In this document: positions 49,659 to 61,217 of the stretch, one piece after another
How positions within the stretch are numbered: position 1 is the first letter of the stretch
Layout: the number at the start of each line of letters is the position of its first letter
Assembly: GCA_964400405.1 (NCBI GenBank)
Contig: CAYNUO010000007.1
Span: 5,371-69,370 of the forward strand
Length of the DNA stretch: 64,000 bases
Direction of reading: 5' to 3'
DNA from: CANKJK01 sp964400405
Lineage (GTDB): Bacteria > Acidobacteriota > Vicinamibacteria > Vicinamibacterales > UBA2999
Made by a program: the position numbers and the translations under genes
Notes under the pieces: model-generated
The model's input: the letters and a program-made list of their open reading frames with translations, nothing else
Database searches by the model: none
What the model was told of the DNA's origin: nothing

Positions 49659-50435
49659 GCGGCGGAGACGCGCCACGAGCAGGCCGATGAACGGCGTCAC
49701 GAGGTAGCCGTAGGCCAGGACCATCAGTACCAGTTCCGGGTGTGCGACGAGCAGCGCGATGGCGCCGGCGATGAGGATCAGGACCGGATACGTCCGCCGC
49801 GCGCCGAGGTCGAAGGTCTTGAAGCTGCGGAAACGGATCGTGCTGACCATCAGCAGGCCCGGCACGAGCACCATCGCGAGGACCGCGATCGCCGGATACG
49901 GGGTGTGGAGCCCTTCGGGGAACGCGAAGACGGTCGCCGCGGGGATGCCGGCGGCCGCGGGGCTGGGCATGCCGGCGAAGTACCGCTTGTCCTGCGTGCC
50001 CGTCTGGATGTTGAACCGCGCCAGGCGGACGGCTGCGCCGGCGACGAACACGAAGCCCGCGGCCCAGCCGACCCGGCCCAGCGGGGCGAGACCCCACGCG
50101 AAGGACAGGATCGCGGGTGCGACGCCGAACGAGACGACGTCCGCAAGCGAATCGAACTCGACGCCGAACGCCGTGGACGTTCCCGTCAGCCGCGCCACGC
50201 GGCCATCGAGCATGTCGAGCACGATCGCGATGCCGATGAACAGCGCGCCGGGTGCCATCTCTCCGCGGAGCGCGTGGACGACGCAGGCGTACCCGCAGAA
50301 CAGGTTGCCCATCGTGAAGAGGCTGGGCAGCAGATAGACGCCTCGCCGCCGGGTGCGGGAGGCCGAGCCGTCGCTCTCCGCGGCGCCGCGCGGCAGCAGC
50401 CGGAGCCGTGACGCGCCCACGCGCGGCGGATTCAT
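49617..50435 (-). CDS. pssA: CDP-diacylglycerol-serine O-phosphatidyltransferase
   Basis: 272 residues. The CDP-alcohol phosphotransferase signature reads DGRVARLTGTSTAFGVEFDS followed by LAD, with multiple membrane helices after it. Makes phosphatidylserine for phosphatidylethanolamine synthesis. The start overlaps the psd stop (ATGA). The C-terminal codons lie in the 55-bp block at the gap edge but the frame closes normally. Confidence 0.95.
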   Translation of the reverse strand: MNPPRVGASRLRLLPRGAAESDGSASRTRRRGVYLLPSLFTMGNLFCGYACVVHALRGEMAPGALFIGIAIVLDMLDGRVARLTGTSTAFGVEFDSLADVVSFGVAPAILSFAWGLAPLGRVGWAAGFVFVAGAAVRLARFNIQTGTQDKRYFAGMPSPAAAGIPAATVFAFPEGLHTPYPAIAVLAMVLVPGLLMVSTIRFRSFKTFDLGARRTYPVLILIAGAIALLVAHPELVLMVLAYGYLVTPFIGLLVARLRRKNTPDTPAPTPAS

Positions 50436-51070
50436 CGCGTGGCCTCGAGCCGCGCGACCGGCGTCTGGCCGGCCGTGACGATGTCACCCGGCTTGACCAG
50501 GAGCGTCGTGCCGTCCGGAACGTAGATGTCCATCCGGGATCCGAACTTCATGACGCCGAAGCGTTGACCTGTCGTCACCTGCTCCCCTTCCCGGACCCGG
50601 CACACCACGCGGCGCGCCAGCAGGCCGACGATCTGCCGGAAAACCAGCGTGCGGCCGTCGCGCTCCACCCAGACCTCGGCGTACTCGTTGAGGTCGCCCG
50701 CCTCGCGGCGATACGCCGGGAGGAAGCGGCCTGGATGATAGCGCACGCGCCGGACCACGCCGCCCCACGGGATACGGTTGATGTGCACGTTCATCGGCGA
50801 CAGGAAGATGCAGATTTGCCGCCACTGCCCCTGCGGCGGGTCCGCGCCGACGAGGTCCCCGGCGAACATCACGCGCCCGTCGGCCGGCGAGAGCACCGTG
50901 TCCCCCGCGACGGCCGGAACCTCCCTCGCCGGGTCCCGGAAGAAGAAGAGAAAGAAGGCCGCGAGCAGCACACCCGGTACGGCGGCGAGGAGGCCCCACA
51001 CGGCGCCGCCCAGAAGGGCAAGGGCGGCGGCAGGCAGGATGAACGGCCAGCCCGCGCGATCGATACGCAT
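50432..51070 (-). CDS. psd: Phosphatidylserine decarboxylase (short type)
   Basis: 212 residues. Two N-terminal membrane segments (GWPFILPAAALALLGG, GLLAAVPGVLLAAFFLFFF) and the Psd core (SPADGRVMFAG, CIFLSPMNVHINRIPWGGVV), ending with the autocleavage/pyruvoyl site in FGVMKFGSRMDIY. Decarboxylates the PssA product. The short archaeal-like type is common in non-proteobacterial phyla. A TACAAT box lies 7 nt before the ATG, implying almost no leader. Confidence 0.95.
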   Translation of the reverse strand: MRIDRAGWPFILPAAALALLGGAVWGLLAAVPGVLLAAFFLFFFRDPAREVPAVAGDTVLSPADGRVMFAGDLVGADPPQGQWRQICIFLSPMNVHINRIPWGGVVRRVRYHPGRFLPAYRREAGDLNEYAEVWVERDGRTLVFRQIVGLLARRVVCRVREGEQVTTGQRFGVMKFGSRMDIYVPDGTTLLVKPGDIVTAGQTPVARLEATR

Positions 51071-51076
51071 CCGAGC

Positions 51077-51082
51077 ATTGTA
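51077..51082 (-). promoter_or_regulatory. Candidate -10 box (TACAAT) for psd
   Basis: The minus strand reads TACAAT, ending 6 nt before the psd ATG. Transcription starting about 7 nt downstream would give a leaderless or nearly leaderless mRNA. A tandem TACGTA/TACGTA repeat (51081-51094) surrounds it. No -35 is evident. Confidence 0.4.
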
Positions 51083-51097
51083 CGTAGGTACGTAGAT

Positions 51098-51131
51098 GCG
51101 CCGGCAGGCGCTCGTGGCGCACTGCCGGCGC
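51098..51131 (-). terminator. Strong GC-rich hairpin downstream of the ydcH-like gene
   Basis: GCGCCGGCAG (51098-51107) pairs with CTGCCGGCGC (51122-51131); within it GCGC pairs with GCGC across a TCGTG loop. It lies 29 bp past the end of the small ydcH-like gene and could end its transcription. No U-run follows. Confidence 0.5.
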
Positions 51132-51160
51132 GAAGGGTGGCGCAGAGGCGCGCCCGGGGT

Positions 51161-51376
51161 TCAGCCGGTATGTCGCAGGCGGTTCATCTCGTCCTTGAGC
51201 GCCAGCTTGCGTTTCTTGATCCGGATTTCTTCGAGGGCTTCGTCGTCGTTCAGGTGCAGGTGGGTCGAGAGCTCGTGCAGGCGCTCATCGAGGACGTGGT
51301 GTTCGGTGGCCAGGTGGCGGATGCGGTCAGCCGTCTGCTGGTAGGCGTCCGTGGCCTGGGATTCGGCAACATTCAT
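51161..51376 (-). CDS. YdcH/DUF465-family small protein
   Basis: 71 residues. Alpha-helical, charged: ADRIRHLATEHHVLDERLHELSTHLHL and EALEEIRIKKRKLALKDEMNRLRH, the DUF465/YdcH motif. Function is unknown; homologues are often small coiled-coil proteins. The ATG at 51376 has AAGGAGGAGG just upstream, the best Shine-Dalgarno in the window. A longer in-frame start at 51460 is not supported. Confidence 0.9.
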   Translation of the reverse strand: MNVAESQATDAYQQTADRIRHLATEHHVLDERLHELSTHLHLNDDEALEEIRIKKRKLALKDEMNRLRHTG

Positions 51377-51463
51377 AGGCCTCCTCCTTGTCAGTCCGGC
51401 CGGCGCCGTCCGCCAGCCGGTGATGCGCGAACCGTAACAGAGTGCGGGCGGGCGTTTCAAGGG

Positions 51464-51479
51464 CGGCCGCGCGCGGCCG
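51464..51479. terminator. 16-bp GC palindrome at the rimI stop codon
   Basis: CGGCCGCGCGCGGCCG is perfectly palindromic and directly abuts the rimI TGA. It can form a compact hairpin at the 3' end of the tsaB-rimI message. There is no U-tract. Confidence 0.4.
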
Positions 51480-51941
51480 TCAGACGTGCTCGTGCCACAG
51501 GATCAGCGCGTCTTCTTCTGGACTGGTGTAGTAATTCCGGCGCGAACCGGCCACTGCGAACCCCAGCCGTTCGTAGAGACGACGGGCGCCGGTGTTCGAG
51601 GCGCGCACCTCAAGTGTGGCCCGCCGGGCGCCGAGCACACGCCCTTCCGCCAGAACGTGCCGCATCAGCAGTGTGCCGAAGCCACGGCCCCGGAACGCCG
51701 GACGCATGGCGATGTTGTTGATGTGGATCTCGTCGAAGACCAGCCAGAACGCGCAGAACCCGGCCACGCGGCAGTCAGGCGTCCGCACGACGAGGATGCT
51801 GCAGATGTCCCGATTGGTGAGTTCCCACTCGTACATCTCGCGCGTCCACGGGTTGGTGAAGCTCTCCGCTTCAACTTCGAGGATGCCGGTCAGATCGTCC
51901 GCGCCGGCGAGACGCTCGACGATGGCCTGCGACGTCGTCAT
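51480..51941 (-). CDS. rimI: Ribosomal protein S18 N-acetyltransferase-like (RimI family)
   Basis: 153 residues from the ATG at 51941. GNAT fold with the acetyl-CoA loop RGRGFGTLLMRHVL, preceded by INNIAMRPAF and followed by VRASNTGARRLYERLGF. RimI acetylates the S18 N-terminus and may act on other targets. It overlaps tsaB by ATGA, a common pairing. Substrate specificity cannot be seen from the sequence. Confidence 0.93.
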   Translation of the reverse strand: MTTSQAIVERLAGADDLTGILEVEAESFTNPWTREMYEWELTNRDICSILVVRTPDCRVAGFCAFWLVFDEIHINNIAMRPAFRGRGFGTLLMRHVLAEGRVLGARRATLEVRASNTGARRLYERLGFAVAGSRRNYYTSPEEDALILWHEHV

Positions 51942-52642
51942 GCGCGCGGCCCTTCCTGCCCCCGTCTGGCGCTGCGGGCCAGCTCGGCATCCGGGCGGCG
52001 CACGTAGAGGGCACGCACCGCGCCGGGGAGGCCCGGCTCCCCCGCCGAGGCCCGCGGGAGCGCAAGCCGCGCCACGGCCTCGGCGAGCAATGGCACCGCC
52101 GCTTCCGCGACACGGAACCGCGGCGACGCGTCGGTGATGGCCGTCCGGTACGCCTCCGCGCCGTCGCCGATGAAGGTCCAGCCGGCGCCGTCCTCCAGCA
52201 GGCCCGCGAGCAGCGATTCGGGCCGGTCGACCGTCGGCTCGTCGCTGGCCTCGCCGGCCGGATAGCGCGAGGCATACACTTCGCCGCGCCACGCATCCAC
52301 CCACGTCACGACGCGCGACGCGCCGGCGGCGCGCGCCGTCCACGCCAGGGCATCGAGCCCCGACACGCCGAAGAGTGGCCGTCCGAGCGCCACGGACAAG
52401 CCCTGCATCGTCGCGATGCCGATCCGGAGACCGGTGAACGAGCCCGGACCGACGGCGACCGCCAGCGAACCGACGTCCGCCAGCGTGGCGCCGGCCCCGG
52501 TTACCACGCGGGCGAGCGCCGCGGGCAGTTGCGTGGCGACCGGCTCGCCCTCCGGCAGTTCCCCGACGTGCGCGGCGCCGGAGGCGTCGACGAGTGACAC
52601 GCTCCCCCGCCGGGTCGTCGTGTCGAGCGCGAGAAGCAGCAT
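51938..52642 (-). CDS. tsaB: tRNA threonylcarbamoyladenosine biosynthesis protein TsaB
   Basis: 234 residues. Starts MLLLALDTTTRRGSVSL (ATG 52642) and carries VAVGPGSFTGLRIGIATMQGLSVALG, the YeaZ/TsaB hallmarks. It is the non-catalytic partner of TsaD in t6A37 formation. The C-terminal part matches the family in length. Diverges from mutS (34-bp gap with a GATAAT at 52654-52659). Confidence 0.95.
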   Translation of the reverse strand: MLLLALDTTTRRGSVSLVDASGAAHVGELPEGEPVATQLPAALARVVTGAGATLADVGSLAVAVGPGSFTGLRIGIATMQGLSVALGRPLFGVSGLDALAWTARAAGASRVVTWVDAWRGEVYASRYPAGEASDEPTVDRPESLLAGLLEDGAGWTFIGDGAEAYRTAITDASPRFRVAEAAVPLLAEAVARLALPRASAGEPGLPGAVRALYVRRPDAELARSARRGQEGPRA

Positions 52643-52676
52643 CCGACCTGCATGATAATGGGGCTCGCCCTCCGGC

Positions 52677-55309
<2,633 letters not shown>

Positions 55310-55310
<1 letters not shown>

Positions 55311-56887
55311 TGCCCACCCTCCTGCGCTCCGGCATGGCCGCGCTGCTGGCGCTTGCGGTGCTCGCGGGCGGCTGCCGGGGCGCGGGTGACGAGCGGGCGG
55401 ACGGGTATCTCACCGTCGGCATCGGCGCGGGCCCGAACGGATTCGACCCGCGCCTGTCCTCCGACGAGGGATCGGAGCGCGTCGCACAGCTCGTCTACTC
55501 GCGCCTCATGGAGCTGGATGACAGCCTGCGCGCCGTGCCGGGCCTGGCCGAGCGCCTCGACCGCCCGGATCCGCTGACGTGGGTCGTCACGCTGCGCGAG
55601 AGCATCCGCTTCCATGACGGACGTCCGCTCACGTCGGCCGACGTCCTCTACACGCTGCGGACGATCCTCGACCCGGCCACCGCGTCACCGCTGCGCGGCG
55701 CGTATCGCTCGGTCGAGTCCGTCGACGCGCCGGATGCGCGGACCGTCCGCTTCCGGCTCAAGGAGGCCGTCGAGTCGTTCCCGATGCAGCTCGTCGTGTC
55801 CATCGTGCCGGACGGTTCGGGCCCCGAGCTGCGTACGCACCCGATCGGCACGGGGCCGTACCGCTTCGTCAGCGCGACCGCCGACGACCGCGTGGTGCTG
55901 GCGCGATTCGACGGGTACTTCCGCGGCCCGGTCCTGAATGCCGGCATCGTCTTGCGCATCCTGCCGGACGACACCATGCGGGGCCTGGAACTCCGGCACG
56001 GCGGCGTGGACGTGGTGATCAACGACGTGCCGCCGGACCTCGTCCACGCGCTCGACGGGCGCGACGGCCTGCGCGTCGTCACAGCTCCCGGGACGGACTA
56101 CTCGTACATCGGGATCAACACGCGCGACCCGCAGCTCGCCGACGCCCGGCTGCGCCGCGCGCTGGCGTTCGCCGTCGATCGCCAGGCCATCGTCACGCAC
56201 CTCCGGCGCTCACTCGCCGGCGTGGCCACGGGCATCCTGCCGCCCATCTCCTGGGCCGTCGCGACCGACGTCCCGCGCTTCGACTACAACCCCGAGGCCG
56301 CCCGCCGGGCACTCGACGCCGCCGGCTACCCCGACCCCGACGGTCCGGGCCCGCAGCCCAGGCTCCGGCTCACGCTCAAGATCTCGACGAACGAGTTCGT
56401 GCGGCTCCAGGCCACGGTGCTGCAGGAGAACTTCCGCGCCGTCGGCGTGGAGCTCGACGTGCGGCAGCAGGAGTTCGCGACGCTGTTCGGCGATGTCGTG
56501 AAGGGAAACTTCCAGCTGGTCACGCTGCAATGGGTCGGCGGCGCCGTGGCCGACCCCGACATCCTGCGGCGCGTCTTCCACTCCGACCAGATTCCGCCGG
56601 GCGGGTTCAATCGGGGGCGCTACGTGAATCCGGAGGTCGACCGGCTGCTGGACGCCGCCACGCGCGCCTCCGGGGAGGAGGCGCGACGGCGGCTCTATCA
56701 GGATGTGCAGCGGATCGTGGCCGAGGACCAGCCCTACATCAGCCTCTGGTACCGGACCAACGCCGCCGTGCTGCAGCCCTGGGTCGAGGGCCTGCGCCTC
56801 GGGACGCTGATCGACTTCGAGCGGCTGGCCCGGGTTCGCCTGAACCGGGCGGCCTCAGCCGCCCGATCGGCGTCGAACGCTTACTGA
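55310..56887 (+). CDS. ABC transporter substrate-binding lipoprotein (peptide/nickel type, family 5)
   Basis: 525 residues. Lipobox (LAVLAGGC) and the SBP_bac_5 fold: DGYLTVGIGAGPNGFDPRL, TWVVTLRESIRFHDGRPLTSADVLYTL, IGTGPYRFVS, IGINTRDPQLADARLRRALAFAVDRQAI. Binds oligopeptides or similar. No permease or ATPase is adjacent. It overlaps the downstream TPR gene by 7 bp in antisense. Confidence 0.92.
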
Positions 56888-57621
56888 AGGAGCTTCCCGG
56901 CCGCGTCGGCGAACGGGGACCCCGGGTGCTCGTGCACGATGCGGCTGTACGTCTTCTTCGCCTCGCTCTCGTTGCCGGCCGCCGTGTACACGGTCGCCAG
57001 TTCCATCAGCAGCGCGTCGCCCGGCAGCGGCGAATCCTTCGCGTCGATGAGCTCCGTGAAGGTCGCAGCCGCTTCCTTGTGCTGGCCAAGCAGCGCCTGC
57101 GTGCTGGCCTTGCCGAGCTTCGCCATCCGCGCGTGCAGCGACACGCCGCCATCGGCGATCACCCGGTCGAAGGCCGCGAGCGCCTCGGCGCGCTTGCCGA
57201 GCGCCACGTACGCCTGCGCCAGACGGTAGCGCGCCAGCAGTCCCGCCTCGGCCGTCGGATAGGCGTCGGCGACCGCGATCAGCTTCGGCACCGCGGCGGC
57301 GAGTTTGGCCTCCTCGGTCGGGTACGTGCCCGGGGCCTGCTCGGCCATCTTGCCCGGCTTGCCGTCCATCGGCGGCACGGCAGGGTTCGGCGGCTGCACG
57401 GGCGCCTCGAGAATCGTCATCGCCGCGGAGAGCAGCTCCGCCTGCGCGCCCGCGCGCTGGTCGCGGATGACCGCGTAGCCCAGGGTGCCGACGAGCACCA
57501 CGCCCACGACGGCCGCGACGGTGATGACCGTCGACTTGCTGCGGGCGAAAACCCCGCCGGCCGCGGCCAGGCCGTGCGCGAGCTCGTTTTCCTTCAGATG
57601 TTGCCGTTCCGTGTGCTTCAT
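56881..57621 (-). CDS. Membrane-anchored TPR protein (YfgM-like)
   Basis: 246 residues. Cytoplasmic N-terminus (KHTERQHLKENELAHG), one helix (VITVAAVVGVVLVGTLGYAVI) and C-terminal TPR-like repeats (AGLLARYRLAQAYVALGKRAEALAAFDRVI, GDALLMELATVYTAAGNESEAKKTYSRIVHEHPGSP). Similar to YfgM/BamD-associated scaffold proteins. The name is by architecture; partners unknown. It lies downstream of the tRNA on the same strand. Confidence 0.8.
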   Translation of the reverse strand: MKHTERQHLKENELAHGLAAAGGVFARSKSTVITVAAVVGVVLVGTLGYAVIRDQRAGAQAELLSAAMTILEAPVQPPNPAVPPMDGKPGKMAEQAPGTYPTEEAKLAAAVPKLIAVADAYPTAEAGLLARYRLAQAYVALGKRAEALAAFDRVIADGGVSLHARMAKLGKASTQALLGQHKEAAATFTELIDAKDSPLPGDALLMELATVYTAAGNESEAKKTYSRIVHEHPGSPFADAAGKLLQ

Positions 57622-57650
57622 ATGTCCTTCTTGACGTCCGGTTCCCGAGT

Positions 57651-57727
57651 TGGCGTCCCCGGGCAGATTTGAACTGCCGGCCTCGCGCTTAGGAGGCGCG
57701 CGCTCTATCCAGCTGAGCTACGGGGAC
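57651..57727 (-). tRNA. tRNA-Arg (anticodon CCU)
   Basis: 77 nt with full cloverleaf: acceptor GTCCCCG/CGGGGAC, D-arm GCTC..GAGC, anticodon stem CGCGC/GCGCG enclosing CTCCTAA (anticodon CCT, reading AGG), T-arm GGCAG/CTGCC with TTCAAAT. The discriminator G and the CCA end are encoded (57651-57654). No intron. Confidence 0.95.
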
Positions 57728-57737
57728 GTCGGCGGGG

Positions 57738-57746
57738 ATTGTACCA
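57738..57746 (-). promoter_or_regulatory. Extended -10 promoter for tRNA-Arg
   Basis: The minus strand reads TGGTACAAT (TGn plus TACAAT), ending 11 nt before the mature tRNA 5' end. No -35 is seen at the usual spacing; an extended -10 makes it dispensable. Confidence 0.55.
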
Positions 57747-57792
57747 GTCCTGCCCCGTCCGATCGGCGTCTTGCTCGCCCCCGACACGCTCG

Positions 57793-58305
57793 TCAGTACT
57801 GCAGCACCGAAAACACCTGCTCGCCGGGCAGCTTGGCCTTGCCGTTCAGGAACGAGAGCTCGATGAGGAACGCCAGGCCGTGCAGCGTGCCGCCGGTCTG
57901 CTTCACCAGGCTCACGGCGGCCTGCGCCGTGCCGCCTGTCGCCAGGACGTCGTCGACGATCAGCACGCGCTGGCCCGGCTTCACGGCGTCCTCGTGCATG
58001 TGCAGCGTGTCGGTGCCGTACTCGAGCGCGAACTCGGCGCTGACCGTCTTCGACGGGAGCTTCCCGGGCTTGCGCATCGGGATGAACCCGGCGCCGAGCC
58101 GCTCGGCCACGGGCGCGCCGAGGATGAAGCCGCGGCTTTCGATCCCGACGACCGCGTCGATTCCCTTGCCGACGTAGGGCGCGGCGAGCGCGTCGATCGT
58201 CGCGGCCAGCCCCGTGGGCGAGCCGATGAGCGTCGTGATGTCGTAGAAGAGGATGCCCGGCTTCGGGAAGTCCGGCACGTGGCGGATCTGCGATTTGAGG
58301 TCCAT
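57793..58305 (-). CDS. apt: Adenine phosphoribosyltransferase
   Basis: 170 residues from the ATG at 58305, with AGGAG upstream. DLKSQIRHVPDFPKPGILFYDIT at the N-terminus and the PRPP loop VLIVDDVLATGGTA are diagnostic. Salvages adenine to AMP. The upstream in-frame part to 58359 is not needed. The tRNA gene follows. Confidence 0.96.
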   Translation of the reverse strand: MDLKSQIRHVPDFPKPGILFYDITTLIGSPTGLAATIDALAAPYVGKGIDAVVGIESRGFILGAPVAERLGAGFIPMRKPGKLPSKTVSAEFALEYGTDTLHMHEDAVKPGQRVLIVDDVLATGGTAQAAVSLVKQTGGTLHGLAFLIELSFLNGKAKLPGEQVFSVLQY

Positions 58306-58327
58306 GGTCTCCTGTCTCACACCGTTG

Positions 58328-58603
58328 TCAGCGCGTCCGCTCCACGGCGAACGCGGCATAGCCTGTCAGTTCCACCACTTCCGAGTCCACCCGCTCCACG
58401 CGCGCATGCGCCGGGCCGGTCCGGAGCGCGTGCTCGAAGGTCGCGAGGGCGTCCGGCGAGCCTTCCGCCAGCGCCTCGACCCGCCCGTCGCGCAGGTTGC
58501 GCACGAAGCCGCGGAGGCCGAGTCCGACGGCAGTGGTTTCGGCGAAGTACCGAAAACCCACGCCCTGGACCTGACCCGTCACGAAGAACCGTCGGGCGAG
58601 CAA
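58328..58603 (-). CDS. acyP: Acylphosphatase
   Basis: 91 residues with a TTG start. The catalytic Arg18 (GQVQGVGFRYF) and Asn36 (VRNLRDGRVEA) are in place. Hydrolyses carboxyl-phosphate bonds. It precedes apt on the same strand. Confidence 0.93.
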   Translation of the reverse strand: MLARRFFVTGQVQGVGFRYFAETTAVGLGLRGFVRNLRDGRVEALAEGSPDALATFEHALRTGPAHARVERVDSEVVELTGYAAFAVERTR

Positions 58604-58624
58604 GCCGAAATTATATCGGGGGTT

Positions 58625-61153
58625 CTAGCGCACCCGGGCGAGCAGGACCGTCACGTCGTCTTCGGAGGGACCGGCGCAGAACGCGCGCACGGCTTCCTGC
58701 ACGGCCGCGACGGCCTCGGCGACGGGCCGGGCGGTCTGGGCGCGCACGACCTCGAGCATCCGCGCCGTGCCGAACTCCTCGCCTGCCGGGTTCCTGGCCT
58801 CGATGACGCCGTCGGTATAGAGCAGCACCTGGTCGCCCGCCGCCAGCGTGTGCGTCTCGATCTGCGCCTGCCACTCCGGAAACAGACCTACGACAGTCGC
58901 GGTCGACGCCAGTTCCTGTACCGACCCGTCCGCGTGCAGCACGAATCCGGGAAAGTGGCCGCAGTTCGCCACGCGCAGCGCTCGGGTCGTGTCGGAGTAC
59001 TCGGCCAGGATGAGCGTGGCGTACTGGTTCTCGCCGCTGTTTTCCCAGAACTGCCGGTTGACGACGGTCAGCAACCCCTCGAGGTTGTCGGGCGCCGAGC
59101 GGTACTGCGCGCGGAGATTCGCCTGCAGGTGCGCCATCAGCAGCGCGCCGCCGATGCCCTTGCCGGACGTGTCCGCGATCACCAGCAGCAGGCGGTCGGG
59201 CCTGTTGCTGAGGAAATCGTAGTAGTCGCCGCCGACGGCGTGGGCCTGGAGGCATCCGCCGGCGTACTCGAGCGTGGTCAGCGCTGGCTGGGTCTGGGGG
59301 AAGAGGCGGGCCTGCACCTGCCGCGCAAGCGCCATTTCGCGCTCCACGGCGCGCTCGGCGTCCAGGCGCTCGGCGATGGTCTCGGCGAGGCGGATGTTCT
59401 CGAGTTCGACGCCGGCCTGATTGGCCACCGAGGTCAGAAGCCGGCGGTCCTCCCCCGAGTACGGTTCCTCGGACCGGCGGCTGCCGAGCACCATGTATCC
59501 CGTCAGCGCGCCGTCGCGCGACAGAATCGGCACCAGCAGTTCGGCGCTGCTCGCGCGGACCGGCTCCGGCACCTCCTCGCTGGACCGTGCGGACACATCC
59601 CAGATGCGCCCGCGCTTCTGCAGCTGCACGACCCACGGCGCGTCGGCGGCCGGCGCGTCCAGCGGAAACGGCCACCGCTGCTCGTAGGGCCGCAGCGTGC
59701 CGGTGTGATCCGCGAGAAAGATGGCGTACTCCTCGGGTGCCAGCGCCTCGACGATGTGCGTGGCGAGCAGCCGCGCGAGCGCCTCGCGGCTGTCAGACGT
59801 CCGAAGCCGGTCCGCAAGCTGCCCGAGGACGGTGGCCGCGTCGTAGGCGCGCCGGAAGAACGCGCGATCGATCCGCCGCGTCGCCTGTCGCAGCAGCCGG
59901 AGCGACCCGAGCGCGAGCGCGATGCCGAACGCGACGCTGACGGCGATGGCCACGTCCGTCGACACCGCGGCCACCCGTGAGAACAGCGGCGTGAAGATGG
60001 CGGTCAGCAGCGAGGCCAGCGCGAGCAGCAGCACGACGAGCCCGCGGCGCACGAGCAGGTACCGGGCGCTGCGCTTGAGCAGCAACGGCACGTCGAGCAC
60101 GCGGTGCTTCACGACCGCATAGGCGAACGACACCGGCAGGATCGACGACATCACGAGCGCGGCGGAGAACAGCCACGCGGGCGTCTCGAGCCCCAGCAGC
60201 AGTTCGCTCGCGCTCTGCAGCACGAGCGGCATCGCGCCGCCGGCCGTGCCCCACAGCAGCACGCGCGCCTTCCGGCGCGCGTCGGCCTGGGGCGCGCCCC
60301 AGGCGTTGAGGAACAGCGCGGCCACCCCCAGCGGAATGCCCGCGAACAGGTATCCCAGGCGCAGCAGGTCCGCGGCCGTCTCGCCCATCAGGTCGACCAG
60401 CCACGGCGGCGACTGCGGGCCGCCGAGACGCAGGCTCGTCACGCCGAACAGCAGTACGCCGCCGGCATTCAGCCACCGGAGCCATGGGAACTTCAGATCG
60501 AGCGGCGAACGCACCGGGAAGCGCGTGAAGAACGCGTAGAAGAATGCGGGGATGGCGGTCAGGCCCACGGCCCGGTAGCCGAGCACGAACGAGGCGAGCC
60601 ACGGCGGCAGGCCGCTGGTTGCGCGCGGGAAGGACGGCACGCTGATGAACGACGCGAAGAGCATCGCCATCAGCCACGCGTGGGAGTCCAGCGGCCTGAG
60701 CAGCAGCACCGCCAGGCCGACGCCGAGAAACACGACCGGGTAGAACGACAGCAGCTCGAGCAGCGAACTCTCGATGAGGCCCTTGAACGAGAACGGCACC
60801 ACGCGGGCGAGGCGGACCAGGATCGGTGCGTCCTGCCCGTCCCGCAGCACGACGAGCACCGTGTCGTCGTCGACCGTCAGCCGGTCCCATTCGAGAAAGC
60901 GGGCGCGCGAGCTCAGGCGCATGCCGCTGGCCGAGCGGATCCGGTCGCCGACGGTGAGGCCCGCGGCCTGGGCCGGGCTGCCGCCTTCCACGGTCGTCAC
61001 CGTGGCCAGCCGCTCGACGTCGTCGTACTCGGCCACGATGCCCAGCGTGGAGGACGCCGTCTGGATCTGGGCGTAATACATCCACGCCAGGCCGTACCCG
61101 ACCGAGATTACGGCCTGAATCGCGACCAGCGCGAACAGCAAACGCGAACGCAC
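58625..61153 (-). CDS. Membrane SpoIIE/PP2C phosphatase with PDZ and GAF domains
   Basis: About 842 residues if GTG 61153 is used. In order: an N-terminal helix (LLFALVAIQAVISVGY), an extracytoplasmic PDZ-like segment (VEGGSPAQAAGLTVGDRIRSA), seven to eight membrane helices, a GAF-type domain (EALARLLATHIVEALAPEEYAIF), and the SpoIIE/PP2C domain (GGDYYDFLSNRPDRLLLVIADTSGKGIGGALLMA, DQVLLYTDGVIEARN, EDDVTVLLARVR). Likely controls a partner-switching (anti-sigma antagonist) system. ATG 61219, reading into the divergent M48 gene, is an alternative start giving 22 more residues. Confidence 0.88.
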   Translation of the reverse strand: MRSRLLFALVAIQAVISVGYGLAWMYYAQIQTASSTLGIVAEYDDVERLATVTTVEGGSPAQAAGLTVGDRIRSASGMRLSSRARFLEWDRLTVDDDTVLVVLRDGQDAPILVRLARVVPFSFKGLIESSLLELLSFYPVVFLGVGLAVLLLRPLDSHAWLMAMLFASFISVPSFPRATSGLPPWLASFVLGYRAVGLTAIPAFFYAFFTRFPVRSPLDLKFPWLRWLNAGGVLLFGVTSLRLGGPQSPPWLVDLMGETAADLLRLGYLFAGIPLGVAALFLNAWGAPQADARRKARVLLWGTAGGAMPLVLQSASELLLGLETPAWLFSAALVMSSILPVSFAYAVVKHRVLDVPLLLKRSARYLLVRRGLVVLLLALASLLTAIFTPLFSRVAAVSTDVAIAVSVAFGIALALGSLRLLRQATRRIDRAFFRRAYDAATVLGQLADRLRTSDSREALARLLATHIVEALAPEEYAIFLADHTGTLRPYEQRWPFPLDAPAADAPWVVQLQKRGRIWDVSARSSEEVPEPVRASSAELLVPILSRDGALTGYMVLGSRRSEEPYSGEDRRLLTSVANQAGVELENIRLAETIAERLDAERAVEREMALARQVQARLFPQTQPALTTLEYAGGCLQAHAVGGDYYDFLSNRPDRLLLVIADTSGKGIGGALLMAHLQANLRAQYRSAPDNLEGLLTVVNRQFWENSGENQYATLILAEYSDTTRALRVANCGHFPGFVLHADGSVQELASTATVVGLFPEWQAQIETHTLAAGDQVLLYTDGVIEARNPAGEEFGTARMLEVVRAQTARPVAEAVAAVQEAVRAFCAGPSEDDVTVLLARVR

Positions 61154-61217
61154 GCGGCTGATTCTATGTCGTACGCTAAAGGGGATCCGGAGCGCGCCCG
61201 TTCCTGCTGAGGTAGCC

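Noticed and set aside
49462..50487. An open frame through the N gap giving Xs in the translation.
   Set aside because: It is an artefact of the gap and of the reverse frame of pssA.
57651..57727. tRNA-Arg as an integration site for a genomic island.
   Set aside because: No partial tRNA duplicate, integrase or shift in codon use was seen on either side.
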